Origin: Onthophagus taurus
Taxonomy: Eukaryota; Arthropoda; Insecta; Coleoptera; Scarabaeidae
Direction: 5' to 3'
DNA length: 64,000 nt
Assembly (NCBI RefSeq): GCF_036711975.1
Contig: NC_091966.1
Location: forward strand, 30,387,501-30,451,500
Shown here: positions 12,101-27,100 of the stretch, one piece after another
Numbering within the stretch: the stretch's first letter is position 1
How the letters are laid out: each line of letters begins with the position of its first letter
Made by a program: the position numbers and the translations under genes
The notes under the pieces: generated by a model
The model's input: only the letters and a program-made list of their open reading frames with translations
What the model was told of the DNA's origin: nothing
Databases searched by the model: none

Positions 12101-15100
12101 GAATTTTCAATTACTTATTATGTATTTAACACCTTTTCTGTATAGCAAAAATATTTCTTGAACTATTTGACTTATTTGTTGATTATAAAATATGGATAGA
12201 GAAAAATAGGTTGAGTTCGGTTGAGTAACTACATATTATAACGAAGTATAGGTGTAAAAAAGGTCTGTTTCGTTATCTCCGGAAGTTCATGTTTGTACAT
12301 TAAGATATCGTACGAATTTAAAATACTTTTGAATTATTTTAGGTGTTTTAAAAAAGTTACTGTTCCCTGTTTGTTTCCTTGTTTTCATCGTTACATTTCT
12401 CAATATTAAAATCTTTCTTGAATTATTCTACTATTCTTGTCCTTTGCGTGGAATGTAAACTACCATTATTGAGTTGTGACTGTATTCATATAATATAGAA
12501 AAATGACGTATGAAAATTTCTTTTATAATTTTGTTTATAATTGAACCTTTTGTGCTTATTACTGCAGTAACAACAATATAGATGTTTGCTTCATTCGATC
12601 GTTATCATGGAACGATTATAAGATTAAGACGAAGAACTTTATTATCTTTTTTTCACTTAAATTCACTTAATTAAGACTGTTTTCCACCAAATTTCCTGGA
12701 ATGACAAAAGTTGACCTTATGACATTGAAAATATTTTCTGTTTTTACTGAAATTTTAGTTTTAGTTAATCAATTTAGCTCGAAAATTACAAGAATTTATT
12801 GATTATAAATGCTCCTACCCTCATTCGCATAATCCAAAAATTTTAAATAATTATCTTTTATTTTATCCTAACCCAACTAAAACCAGCCGAATTAGGCAAT
12901 GGTTTAGCAACTCGTTTCGGCTAAGATCCTCGTAAATGGGTTTGATGGGATTATAAGCTTCCTAAAACTGCTTTGGCTTATGACGGTAATCGTAGCTAGG
13001 TATGTATTGCTTTCGTTTCCTTCCAAATGCACAAAAAGTTCGAGAACTTCACGTGTTGCGGATTTTTGTCAGTTGAGAAATTGTGAAATAAGGTCGCCCA
13101 GATTTAATTTTTCATGATTAACAGTTAATTTTCCTCTCCGTTCCAGGCTTTTCGATGGTTTGTTGTAGAAAGATTGTAATATCTGACGTGGTAGTTCCAG
13201 AAACATGATAATTCCATTTAGTTCTATTCCTGGAAGTCGCATAGATAGCTAGAATTTCCCATGCATTTTTATTAATTTTCAACTAAGAATTATAACTTCT
13301 GGACATTTCAGGCAAGTGGTAATTATTTTTTAGTGCGGATTTTTTCTGCGAAAAGTACCATCGGAATTACACGTTTTCGAAAAAACGACAAAAATCGCAT
13401 GTTTTAAATTTCTTGGCAGAAACACTGACACGTTGCTCCAAAGCCGTATTCGATAACACTTTTTCGTACCTTTCTGGCACATATAAGCTTTTCTGCCGTT
13501 CATTTTTTCATTCTGAAATTACATAAAAACTGTTCAAAGCAACACTACGCACAAATTAAAAAAAAATAGATTAATTCAGTTGACGAAACTGTCTTTTTCG
13601 TACATGCACCGACGCAGTACTGGCGAATACTAACGTGATTCTGTTTGAAAATGCTTAGTCATTTCGAAGGCAATCGATGCGATTGATAAATAGCTGAAAT
13701 TTTCGAAGAAAAAGATTAGTTCCACGTATTTAAGTCTTTCTCGGTATTCTCGAAGATATAAAGGATTTTTTTAGCCAAAAAATTCTTTAACAGCACCTTA
13801 ATCGAAGATTAGACAAATTGTGTGTTAATTGTGATTAATGCCGATAATCTGTGGATTTTGTCAAAGAACGTTTATGAGAACTTTAGTGACATTTACACTA
13901 AAATAAATGCAGTTTTCATGAACTCCTAAATAAAGCTAAAAGATGTGTGTGGATGTATCGCGTAAACCTTTTAATAACATAAACACCAAAAAAAAGATAG
14001 AAGTTTCGCAAACTGAATAGTCATTGAACAGCAGCGATGAAATAGGTATTCAAGGTTTTGACGAACCTGCAGAAATGGTTATCTAGGTTATTTTTATAAT
14101 GTCGCAAATTCAAGATGTTCGGGAGAATGGGCTGCCTTAAAGTCTCGCCGGCACATACCTCGACTTCTGTATTATTTTGTGCTTATGCTATGTCTTAAGT
14201 ATGCAATTTTAAATATTAAGCTTTTATTAATGCGTGATGACTTAAAACTAAACCTGTCTTCCCATTTGATTCATATTTTCTACGCTGCCCAGTTGAATAA
14301 AGAAACTGCTTCATTCCTAGTTTAAAAAATTATAGAAAAACATGTACGTAGATAATATAATACATCAGTTATAATATGTGCAACATAAAAATCGTTTTAA
14401 GACCGCCATGCCGTCATCTTCTTACTATACCTCCACAACAATGCAGTAGAATGGCTATAACAGTATTTATGTACAGATATTTTGTTTCTAGAAACTGGTT
14501 TCTTTTTCATTAGTTGAAAGTAACAAGTATTCTTTGAATCTATTATGAAGAAACGTAGAAATTATATTCAATATTTCATCTATGTTTTAAATCTCTTTTA
14601 TTATGAATTGAAAAAGTAAAATAATTCTCCTTTTTTAGTGCCTTCAGTTCCTATCTTATATTTATCCTTCGGATCTATTTGTATGTGCGATTTTTGCGCA
14701 TAATCCTAGGTGTTTTATATATGCTATTGAGCTAACCTCTAAGAATGGGGTCTGGTATCGACATCTTGCATCGAGTCATACAATCGAGTCACTAGTATAC
14801 AATACAGTTTGGAGAGTGTGTACTGTTCTTATTTTGTTAGACCGTAGTAAAGCCGATGCTTTTCCTCCTAAAGTAGTATACCACGTTTATTTATATGACA
14901 TGTTATTGGAAATCTCTTTCATGACCAATAAAAAATAATACATTGCTGTCTTAGTTTACAACTGTAATTTGTATGATAAGATTACGATGTTTTTTAGTTT
15001 CTTCTTGAGGAAATGAAATCGAGGTCGTTTACAGTCGAACCGCAGCCGGTGCTGTCTCAAATGTATCACTGCTTCGATTTCGTTTGAAGAGGAGAAGATT

Positions 15101-18100
15101 TTTCCTCAAAAGCAGCCTTGATGTTGGACAAACAGGTTATAATGACCAGACTGGAGTTTCTCAAATAATTTGCTACTCAATGATTTGCTTTTATTATTAT
15201 TGACTGCCAATGACAGCAATAATAGCTAGGATATTTGGTGTTTCTTAGTCCAGTTGCGCGATAGATGCCTTGTATGGCTAAAATGCTTCAAATAATTTCT
15301 CCAAAAAATGTCTCCTTTCCTTCAAAAAAATCTTATGCATGATGTTTTATAAATCGTATGTATAATAAGAGTAGTAATGGAAAATTGTCAAGTCTTCAAG
15401 TAATCGCATAATAACATTTTAGCTATTTCATCAATTACACTGAGTTGTTATTTAAAGGTATCTTCGTTATGATAAAGAACGGTTCATAACACATCATTGA
15501 CTATCGGCAAAAGATTAATTCCTCGCCATTTGTGCGTGGTTTTCACTCTTTTACTCCATTGATCTATTTCAGCGATCCATCCTTATCCTTAGCTTTCCTA
15601 TCGAAACTTAGAATTTCTTTTTCAATATCTCTTACCGTCTGTCAACCTGCATGGCCAGCGTGGAAGAATACGGCCAAATACCCCATAAATGGAGAATTTT
15701 TAAAACAAAGGTTATGGTCCCCAGGTTGGCAAATCCCAAATGTCCCTCAAATGGTTGCCTTATCAGATCTGGAGGAGGCAAAAATTCGCTATTTAAACCA
15801 CAACACAACTTATACAGGGTGTATCAGGTATGAGTAGAAAAAATTTGAGGGGTTATAGGTCTCCTCTTTCTGAATAATAAATTCATATAACACAATGTCC
15901 CATTCTTTGTCCTTCTTAAGATATGATACCATAAAGTTAAAGGTTCACAAGTTTGAGTACTACTGGTTAATGAATTATACTGAGCTTCCTTTGCAATTTG
16001 TAATTTGTTTCTAGTTTTGTAATTTTGTTGTTTTTAATACAATAAGCAAGTTTATTTATTAAAACCAAAATTTTTGTAAATTTTCACATTAAAGAGTGAC
16101 AAAACAGATGTGATAAATTTATTCGTATAAAGTAAACAACCTCTAAAAAATATCTCAAAAATGACTTTTATGTCTCAAATTAAAGCTATATACATAAGCA
16201 AAGCCTGCTTAGTATAATTCTTTATACAGCAGTACTTAAACTTTCGAACCCTTAACTTTAACTGCGATTAACAATGAAGAATTCTATAAAGCTCGTTATC
16301 CATACATGTTCTTGATGGGACTGCAAAAAGCTTTAGAAGAAAATAGAACACATTGATAAATTGAACAAAGATCTTTTTATCAACATTGTTTATCTAGTCT
16401 AGAAGGAGAGAGTAGTAGTAGTCTAGAAGGTTTCACAGCTTCTTCACTTTTTGGAAAATTAAATAAAATACATAGATAAATCTTAGTCCGTTAATACATA
16501 TTCCAAATACTTACTACTGTACCACCGATAATTCTTTTTAGCTTCACATGATGATGAGCCACCGTTCCAATAGATGAACTTTTCAACAGTTCATCTGAAT
16601 AAAATATTAATATCTGCTATCACTTATCAGTCATAAATGATTATCGGTGCAGCACATAAAAATTAATGATAGTTGTTTATCATATGTCTTCGCTCGTATA
16701 CTCGCTTAGAACAACACGTTAACAGGTTACAAACAACAGATCTTTATTTACCAAAGTTCCAAAGACTTATCAAATTAATTTATCTGATTTTATTTCGAAA
16801 ATAGATTAAAAAATCGTCTTTAAGCTTTAGGCTATAATTCGCTAGTTACCTAAATTTTCAGTTATCGATTTAATCAAATTATTCAAATTGCTAAGATCAA
16901 TACAACATAACGTAAGTACATCGTAATGTGGAGAATAGCTGCTATTCTCCAAACCATGACGTGATGCACTACAAAACAATGGACTGGATATGTTGGACTA
17001 TCTATCCATATATTGGGTAATTTTAAAACTTTAAATAATAGGCAGGTTAAAAATGATTAATCAACTTAATGTCATAACTAATAATAAACAAGGTATCCAA
17101 ATGGAGATACTAAACGGCAAAATATGATGACTTGTGCCAATGTCGCTTGTTCAGCAAATACAAGATGTAGGTATTAAATCTAATTGCTGGCTTATTTTGT
17201 GGTCACTTATAAAGTGACATGTTACATATTTGTTTTGCCCACCTAGATTTTATGTTAGCATCTATTACTGATAAAAGGTAAACTTTAGTAGCCTATTTTT
17301 TAACTGTTATAGAGGACAAAGAAAGATGAGTGTCAATTTCTTACAAAATATTATTAAAAAATCACTTGAGTTTGATCCTTTTATAATGAAATCATTATTT
17401 ATTGTGGATTTCTTCATGATTACAGACTTCAAACATAATTATAATAAACTTATTATCTTTGTTACCTTATTATTTTCCATATTAAATGGTTTTTATTACA
17501 TGAACGCACAATTTTCCAGTTCTGACAAATGAAAGTTAACGCAACTTTATAAAAAGATAATAAATTTGATATAATTTAAGAATTCTGTAATCATGTAGGA
17601 ATCTCCAATCACAAAATCGTTTTATTATAAATGAAGCAATCGATTAATTTTTTTGATTACTTCTTAATAACGTCAAGAATTTGTGTTAGAACCTAATATA
17701 ATCCGATTCGATTTCATAGCGGATATTATACCAACATTATACAAACATTTGCACATAAGGTATTGTACGCAATTGATTTATTCCAAGTCATACGTTCTAA
17801 ACTGAAAATCGTCAAGGTCGAATATGTATAACAAAAATTTTATTATTTTTTTCTCACTGCTAAGAAGATCGTTTCATTCGAAAAGAGAACGTGTGTATTT
17901 TTCTGAAAACTGCTTGATAGACAAATTTGAAAAGACGGTAAGGAATTCAAGCTGAGTAAAGACGACGCCGTCGTTCGTCGTCGATGTTGTCGCCGTCCGG
18001 TACGATAAAACGGCGCGCCTTTCGATTTGTGGCGTCGTCGTCGTCGTCGTGGTGGGGCGTTTCTTATCATTTTAGACCTGTGCGAGTGCCTCAATTTGCC

Positions 18101-21100
18101 CACCTTTAGTTTTCTTGCGTTCGTCGTTGAAAGCAAACTCAAATTTAACAGTCAGTGATGAAATCAGAAATGTTTGCGCCATTTTGGATAGTTACTTTGA
18201 TTTTGTGAATTTTATTTCTACGTCGTTTTCTTACTTTCATTTAGGTGAGTCATAAGTTTCTTTTAATTTTGATTCATTAGTAAATTTTTATGAAAATAAA
18301 CTATAAAAGCATAATCATTTATGTATAAACGCAATAAGGTTATACTTTTATGTTTAATGTTCGCGCGGGAAAGTTTTTTTCCTCATTTGCGGTCTATTTC
18401 AAGAAAACTCTATTTATTTAAGCGTACAACTACTAAAATGATAATTCAAAGAAATTTTCGGTGATTTATAAAGGTTAAGGAATTAATTATTTTTATTGTG
18501 TTCTAATTATTAATTTTCTAATAGAAAATATTGTAGCGATTTTTTTTTATCTCAACCAGAAGTTGTCGGTTATTCAAGGGGCTTATCTAGCGATAAATTT
18601 TTTATCGAAATTGGTAATCAAAAAAATGTGTACTTCCTTTTACAATTTCCAATGGGGAAATATAACACAATATGATAAAAAAGAACATTGTTGAATATTA
18701 AAATAACGCACTGAAAGTGGTAATTTTAGAATGTTGCATCCTGAACAACATGCTTAATGCGTGTTAAATATTTTCTCAGAAAACATTGTGAAATTAAATA
18801 AAAATAGATAGATAGGGTAAGATAACAGAAAAACGTTTATTTAACCAAAAATGTCTTTCGATGCCAGCATTTTTTACGCATATTTTATGAAGTTTACAAA
18901 ACATGCGGGCGGTACATTAAAAATTCAATGAGTGTGAGTTAAATGATCGTAAATCCAGGGACGGATTAAACGGTTAACTAACTTTAACTTATTAAAAATT
19001 TACTGTCGTGTTATAAAGTTGATTAAAATTTTTAAGCAAATAATGTTCATGAAATCAAGTTCTTCCAAATTAATGTTTTATTAAATAATGTGTTTTGGTT
19101 GGGCCCATTATTGAAACCTTGAGCTATTTGAAGTTGGGTTGGATAAACAAAAATCGTCCAGTGATGGATTAAGGTTTAAACGCCTTAGATAAGGATTCTG
19201 TTATAGTCCCATATGTTATTAAAAACTCCAAACAATATTAATAAGATATATTTCATAGAATTAATTACTAGAAACTCATTATGATCATAATGAGTTTCTA
19301 ATATTATTCTTTCATATTCTCCGTTTGTGAAGTTGGAAAGCGCCTGAATGTCGTCTAGTTTGCGTAATTACTCTTGTTGTATGGCTACAATGTTGCGTAC
19401 TACATAGATGTTCTTTAACTTCCACAACATTTATGAACGGCTGTGTGAGTTAGATGTTATATCTTCATTATCTAATTCAATCATGTCATTTTTCGCATAT
19501 GCGTATTATATATGAGTTTACCTTTTTTTGTTTTCTTCTTTTGTATAATTTATGTATATACTTAATTGAATATTTATTGTTTATGTTTCATTACCACAGC
19601 GCGATCATAATTATTTATAGAATTAAATTAGTTTTCCAAAAACAAAAAAGGAAAAATAACGGAAACATGGTCTATTTTAGTAAATTTGTATTGACGATAA
19701 AGGACGAACTTTTTTATTATCTCAAAACAAGTTAATACCTTTCAAAGTTCGCACGATTTGTATCACTTAATTAAGTTTAACTTCAGTTTATTTAAAAATA
19801 CCAATGTGCTAGCTATACTATTAATTAGTGCGGACGAGCCCAATGTTGAGAAGAACAAATAAAAATTGTTTTAAAGTTAGGAGAAGCGTCTCAATATCAG
19901 GAAGTTTTTTTTTGTGAAATCCACCATTCCAAAGCAGTAAAATTGGATATAATTTCATCGGAGAACATAATTGCAGATAATGAGTCTATTTTCGCTCCTA
20001 GCTTAACAATTACAAATACGAAGCTATGGTATCATAGCTTCGTCTTTCTCTTCCATCGTCAATTTATATTTTGTTTTAGTTACATTTAAATTTAATATAT
20101 GCAATTGAATGGTAGAGTATAACTGCCTGTTTGTAGCGTTTCTGATAAAGTGGTATTTGAGACAGCGATAATTCCAAGTTTTCCTCAAAGGCACTTCCTA
20201 ATTCCTTCTACATTTTTACAGCATTAGATAGAGAAGCACTTCTTCTTTACAATTTTTCAAGTCCCACGGATATTGGCTTTAAGAAATTTAAGTAGTCTTC
20301 TGCAGATCGTTTGAGATCAATATTAGATATTTTTGGTATAATGGATCAACTTCAGAGTCTAAATCTTTTCATCGGCTTACATATTCAGCTCTAGCCAGGT
20401 GATTGTTTCTAAAATGTTTCCAAATTTGGAAGACATGCTCCCTGATTTTGGTTACTTCAAGGTCGTTGCAAAACAAATTTAAAAGGTGAGCTGAGCAGCC
20501 ATAACTACAGATGTTTCTAAGTGTCTTTTTCTCAGACCAGCTTTTTCACTATTATGACAGATTTCCGTATCTCCAAATGCCAAGCTTTTCATCACCGCAA
20601 CTCTATTATAGTTTGAGAATTGATGGATTATATGAAGCTGAAACTACATTTGTTAAGCCCATGAGAATGGTTAAAGGCCTCTATTGAAATTGTTCACTCA
20701 GCAAAAATTAATTCACCAATAGAATTGTGTATAGAGCGTCTTATGCTGCTTTTACTGAGGTTTCGAGGATGTCTAGATCTTTTTAAACTTGCTGTTGATG
20801 AAGTTCTGGATGGGTCTAGATATCGTTTGTTAATATAATGTGTGAAAGGATTAATTTTTTAATTCATCCAGATTTCTGTTTCGCTAGTATATTAACTAAA
20901 TTTTAAATAATCTATCAGAATTAAATCCATTTCCCAATCGTTGCTTTTAAAGTCCACAATTGTAGACATAATTGTGTTGTTAATAGTGGATATAGCAGTT
21001 GTTACAGTTACGAAGAAGTATCTCTCACCTTTAATTTGAACTTTTATTGCAATGTTATACTGTTGTAATCTAATTTATATGATGAATAAAATCATATCTG

Positions 21101-24100
21101 CAATCAATTGTGAGGAACCTTTATGGCCAACAATGAAGAAAGGTTGTAGGTCTTTGATTGTTAAATTCAGGACAAGGTTATCATAAATTATCTTGTCACA
21201 TACCCAATAGTCGTTCAATCACAATTCATTATTGTTGCTTATATTTTTGAGCAGCTTTCTGATAGTTGTCATCAAGATAATTGATCTTGGGGACAGGAAC
21301 TTGAAAGTTTTGAAATTCTATGGGGAATTGTACTATTCGAATCACTCTTAATGGCTTTTCTGTTTTTTTTGTGGTATTGAAGTTAACATAAAAACGAAAC
21401 TTATAGATGAAATATGTAAGTAAATTTGTTTGAAATCATTTCACAAATTTACAACACATTTTCAATATATAATCATTATAAATGCACAAATATGTAACAC
21501 AACAATAAGAGGTGTAATGCCAACAGACTAACACATAATTATAAATTGTCAAGGTCAACTTGCATTACCTATATACATATATAACATATTTCATGTATCT
21601 TTACCGTAGATGGTACTCCATCGTTTGATCATCGAGTAATATGATATAAAAATGACTGTATTTTTTATTCGCTATAATAATATAGATTTTATTTAAAATA
21701 ATACGGATATTTTTAGTAATATTTTATATGATATATTTTAAATAACTCCCCAACATTTAAACTGCCCAGTAAGAACATTAACTCGTAATGGTCGATGTAG
21801 AGGTTTCATTAACTGGGTTGAAAATACTTGTTTGAAATGTCACTGCTGTTATTTATGACATAATTTTCTATGCTCTTGTTAACGACGAAAATAACCATTT
21901 TGCTAATACTTCAGCTAATCTTGATTCACCTTAGCTTTCGAAATCTTCTTTCTATATGATTTTGACATTAAATCTAAAAAATAGCATGTAATAATAGATA
22001 GCAAGTGTAGGTACAGAATATGTTGGCACATGATATGCCTTATATTTATGTTGTGAACATCTGAACAAAGAGTAAGTTTCTTAAGTAAATTTAGTAATTA
22101 AATCTTTATGGTAGAGGCTGAATGTGCGTGATATACTCTCAGAGTGTGCATACTGTTGTTTTTAGTCCGCCGACATGCGACCTAAGGATGTGACCTCAGT
22201 GTCATTTCAGTTACTTACAAAATGGTAATGTTTGTAAAAATGTTTGTAACAAAATGTTGGTTGGTACTCCTAAAATCAGCATTGAGACGGGCACCATATC
22301 GGTTGAGAGTAAAAAGAAAGTTGGTGATATGCACATTTCAATTAGTTAAGCGAGATAATTGGAGTTCTTTGAAAAGTATTTTCATAGTTTTTTTTGTGTA
22401 GTGGTTTATAATGCCTCTCCAACCTTTCAAACAAAAATTCTTTCTCCCAACTATTATAACAATGATAGGTTTTACTTTTATTGTTCTTAATACACAATAC
22501 AACACCAAGTAGAAAGACATTTGAAATACCATTATGATCACTTTGTATAATAAACTAAACATGAACCTTGGAAATTTACTTTATCTATTTTCGCTTTCAT
22601 TTGAGCACTAGAAACTTAGAGAAGTTACAGTTAAGCAGTGTTTATTAGCCATGCCAATCAACGCCTGTTACATGATAAATATTCGAAAGAGTAGGCCCAA
22701 GTAAAGCACTTTGACGGTCAGTGTTGAATATGACAGTCACAATCTGTATAAATAACTTATATGCTGACTCCAGTTATCCAAAATGGCACAGCATTATGAG
22801 AAACTAGTATTGCAGGATCAAACCCCTTTAAAAAGTAGAAACCATTACAGTGGTTAAACCGTTGTCAGTTTCACGGAAAACATCGATGGTATCCAAGAGA
22901 GGCGTTGTGTATCTATATTCAGGGCGGAAGCCTGGCTGAAAATTACTGTAGGTAGTTAAATGTTGCCATAGAGCAGTGGATAATTAGGCATCTTTCTATA
23001 ACTTTAGAGATAATCTGAGAACAGCTAATCAGTGTAGTAAAATTGCATCAACCAGCTTGATTTTGATACGACAAAAAGGATTCATTGACATCATTAGCTC
23101 TCCCCACATCAATAAAATACATTTCATTCTAATATTACAACCACTAAGCGATTTTTCAGACATTTAAAGGATGTGGCTTTTATTACCAAACATAAATAAA
23201 GGATATTCCTTTCATTGACGTCGGATTGCAAAGTGCAAGTTCCAGATATTTCTTACCGATTTGGATTTTCCAAAAATCTGGAATCCTGTAGTAGCTTTAT
23301 GCATTCTAGCCACAAAATTTCCTTACTTTCTAACGTAGAATAGTTTTTGTTTCGTATGTAATTTTTTAAAAGTTGAAGTTTCTAGTTTCTGCAAAAACCA
23401 TTAATTTTAGATTTACATTCCTATACATATAATATATGTAATGACAAAGTCGTAAAAGTTTTTCGATTTTTGTAGATTTAAAAATTGAGCCAACTCAACC
23501 TTAATTTATACTATAAAATTTATAAACGAATCGTTTTTTTAATATCTTAACAAATACGTTTATTAAGAGAATGTGTTTTGTCTGTTAAACATATATGTAC
23601 TCGAGATAAAATCTTATCATTTCGAGTAAATAATAATTGTTTACCATCTGTACTTTATTTTATTATTATTTTTTAACCGACTAATTTCAAACGACTTTTA
23701 AATTTGTTTTATTTTACATCTTCTGTTTTATTTATATTCTGTTTTTGTATACCCTTTATTTACACCAACGTTTTCTCCAATTCACATTTAAAACTTTAGA
23801 ACTTGCCTTAATTGACCTCTATAGAGGTAACAAATGCGAAGGTAGCTTCCGTTGACCCGTATGCATGATGAATATGTATTGATGATTAACCAAACGCAGC
23901 TGGTTTGACAGCGTTTACGTTATTCCCAAGACAATATTTTAAATGGACTGAAAAATAATTTTTTTTTCTGTATTTCAGAATGTGGAAACATCGAATTACG
24001 ACTCATCTTCAAACGAATGGAATTGGGAAACGGATGTTAAAAATCCTAATGAAGATATTATTTGTAACCTGAAGTATCAAATAACCGAGTTAGAAAATGA

Positions 24101-27100
24101 AAAGAAAGATTTAATTGTTAGCTTGGAACAATTAGATTTAGATTGTCAACAAACTACGGAAAAAGTAATTAATTTAAAAGATGCTCTTCAAGTTGAATAC
24201 AATAATTTGCAAGAAAAGTACGATATTTTGAATCAGGATTATAAAAAAATTAAAAATTCGAAAAATGATGATGAAAAAGAAGTTTTAAAAAAGAAAATTT
24301 TGGATTATGAGTCAAAAATTGAGAATTATCAAGCTGGTAGAATATCAGATCAAGAAGAATATGATAAATTAGCGAAAATTTTGCAAGGATATGAAGATCA
24401 CGTAAAAATGTATAAAGAGAAATGTATCAAACTTGAAAGTGAAATTAATATGTCTAAAGTTAATTCAAATGATACAAATAACGATGTTGATTTGTCATTA
24501 CTTTTAAATGATACATTCAAAAAGTTTATGGATTATCCATTACCTGTGGAAACAAATACTTTTACGTCAACAGTTGAAGAAATAATGAAGCACTTATTAG
24601 AATACAAATATAAAACTGATACTTTAGAAAAACAAGTTTCAAGTCTTTTAGATGAAAAAAGTAGTATTTTGAAAGAAAAGAATGAAGAAATCGAAAAATT
24701 ATTAAATAATTCTGAATTACTTAGCCAAGAAATTATTTATAAAAATGATGCTTTAAAGCATTACGAAGAAGAACGCCGAGAATTAATAAAAAACAATGAT
24801 ATTCTTATTTCGGAATTAGATGATATTAGAAATAATTCAGGACTTCATACAATTTCAGAAACCAATGAAGATAATCTAATTATTTTGGAGAATCAATTAG
24901 AAATGTCCCATTCAAAAAATGAAGAGTTAGAAAAAGAATTAAACGAAAATAAGAAGCAATTAAATATTGTTAAAAATGATTATGAAACTCTTTTTAGCGA
25001 TTATGAAAAAATTAAAGATGTTAATTTAAGCGATGAAGGCAAATTTAGTGAAATCAACATGGAAACATTAAAAGAAGAAATAGAAAATTTACAAATTCAA
25101 ATTGATACATTAATTAAGAAAAATAAAAAATATGAGCACGATAATTTAAAATATCAAGGAGAAATTGAAATAGGACAAACCGAAATTGAAGATTTAAAAC
25201 AAACTTTATCAGTTGAATTAGAAACCAGGGAAGGATTAGAAAATGAAATTCGATTTTTAAAAGAAAAATTGCAAAAAATTAAAATGTCAGAAACAACTTT
25301 AAAATTACAATATGATAGGGACTTACAAACTTTAAATGAAACTAATTTAAAGCTAGAAGAAGTGACTAAATCTTATAATGAAGTACAAGAAATTGTGGAA
25401 AAGTTAAATTTTGAAAGAGCTGAGTTTAATATACATAATAAAATGTTGGAAGAAGAACATGTAAAGTTAACACAACAATTAAAAGAGGAAATTAAATATC
25501 TTAAAGAGTTAATAGATAAGAATGAATGTGAAAATGAAAAGAATATTTTTGAAAATCATGAGGTTTTAGAGAAACTTAAGTTTGAATATGAAGAATTAAA
25601 GATTGATTATAAAACTTTAAAAGATGAAAATGAGAAGTTTAAAACTCTAAGTATAAATGATTGCGATGAATTAAAAGAAAAACTTTTAAATTATCAAGCA
25701 TCGATCGATTTAATTAAAAATGAAAATGAAAAAATTAATTTTGAATTTTCTGTATTAAATGAGAAACATAAAAATTTAGAAGATGAATATAAAAAGATGC
25801 AGGATGAGATTACGTCAAAAAATGAGATTATAACAAAATATCAAAATGATATTGAGAAGTTAAAAGAAGAAAACCGAACGTTGTTGGTTTCAAATAACCA
25901 AAATAAGGAAAAATTGGGTGAAGCTGAAAAAATTAATTTAAAATTTACTTCATTAAACGAAGAATACAAAAACTTAAAAGAAATATGTGAAAATTTAAAA
26001 ATGCAACTACAAAATACCGAAACGAAAAATGCAAAACTTGAAATTGAAGAAAATTTATTAGATAATATCAAAAAAGAAGCCGAAACTAAAATATCAAACC
26101 TCCAAGAAGAACTTAATGTAACTAAAACAAATTATACCGAAAAAATAAAAATATTAGAAACAACTTTATCTGAATTAATTGAAAATAATAATAATTTAAG
26201 AACAAGTTTAACTGCAAAACACGAAGAAAGTCATCAATATTACATAGAAATACAAAGACTAAATCAAATATTATCTGTAGAAGTAGAAAAAACAAAAAAA
26301 TTAAGCGAAGAAATTAAAAAACCTACTGAAATATCACAAAATCAAGAATTATTAATTAAAATTAATACTTTAACTGAAGAAATTGAGAAGTTATCCGAAC
26401 AGAATTCATTTTTAAAAAGTAAATGTGATGTTTTAGGACAAACTCTATTAGAAGAACAACAAAATTCGAAAAAAATAATTGATGAGCTCTCTAATAGTAC
26501 GTCGGAAAAAGAAATTTCTTTAAGTAAAGAACTTCAAAGACTTCGCGCGCATTTATTGGAAATTGAAGATCAACACATGCAAGAAATTATGTTGGCGGAT
26601 AAAAAAGCTACTGAAATGCAGACTAAAATGATGATTTTGGAGCAAAGGGAAAAACAAGCTACTTCATTGCACACTTCGGTTAATATTCGGACGAATCAAC
26701 ATGTTGAAACACTCCAAAATCAGCTCCAATTGGTTACTAATCAAAGGGATGAGTTGAGAAAAAAAGTATCGGATGCTGAGGATACTATTAATAAGCAATC
26801 TGCTGGATTGGCTAATTTAGAATTTGTTTTACGACAATTTCAAGATGGTAAATTATATTTTATTTTATATACGTATTTTGACTAAATCAAATTTTTTTAA
26901 TGACTCCTTATGTGGTTATTTGTCGAATTTGAGAGTTAATCACATTGATTTTCGTAGATAAAGAAAAAGGTGTACAATTAGAAACAGAAAGAATACGTAG
27001 ACAGATAATGGTAGAAAAAAATGTTCAAGAAAACTTAAAAAAAGAATTAACATGTCTAAAAAATCAACTGGACGAAAGTAAACAAGGTCTTTTAGCCGCT

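Noticed and set aside
15532-15837. 101-codon frame in Gmap intron 3
   Set aside because: No domain and it runs into a TACAGGGTG transposon end; probably repeat-derived.
17843-18142. Arginine-rich minus-strand open frame
   Set aside because: The R runs come from the CGTCGT triplet repeat read in reverse; there is no other sign of coding.
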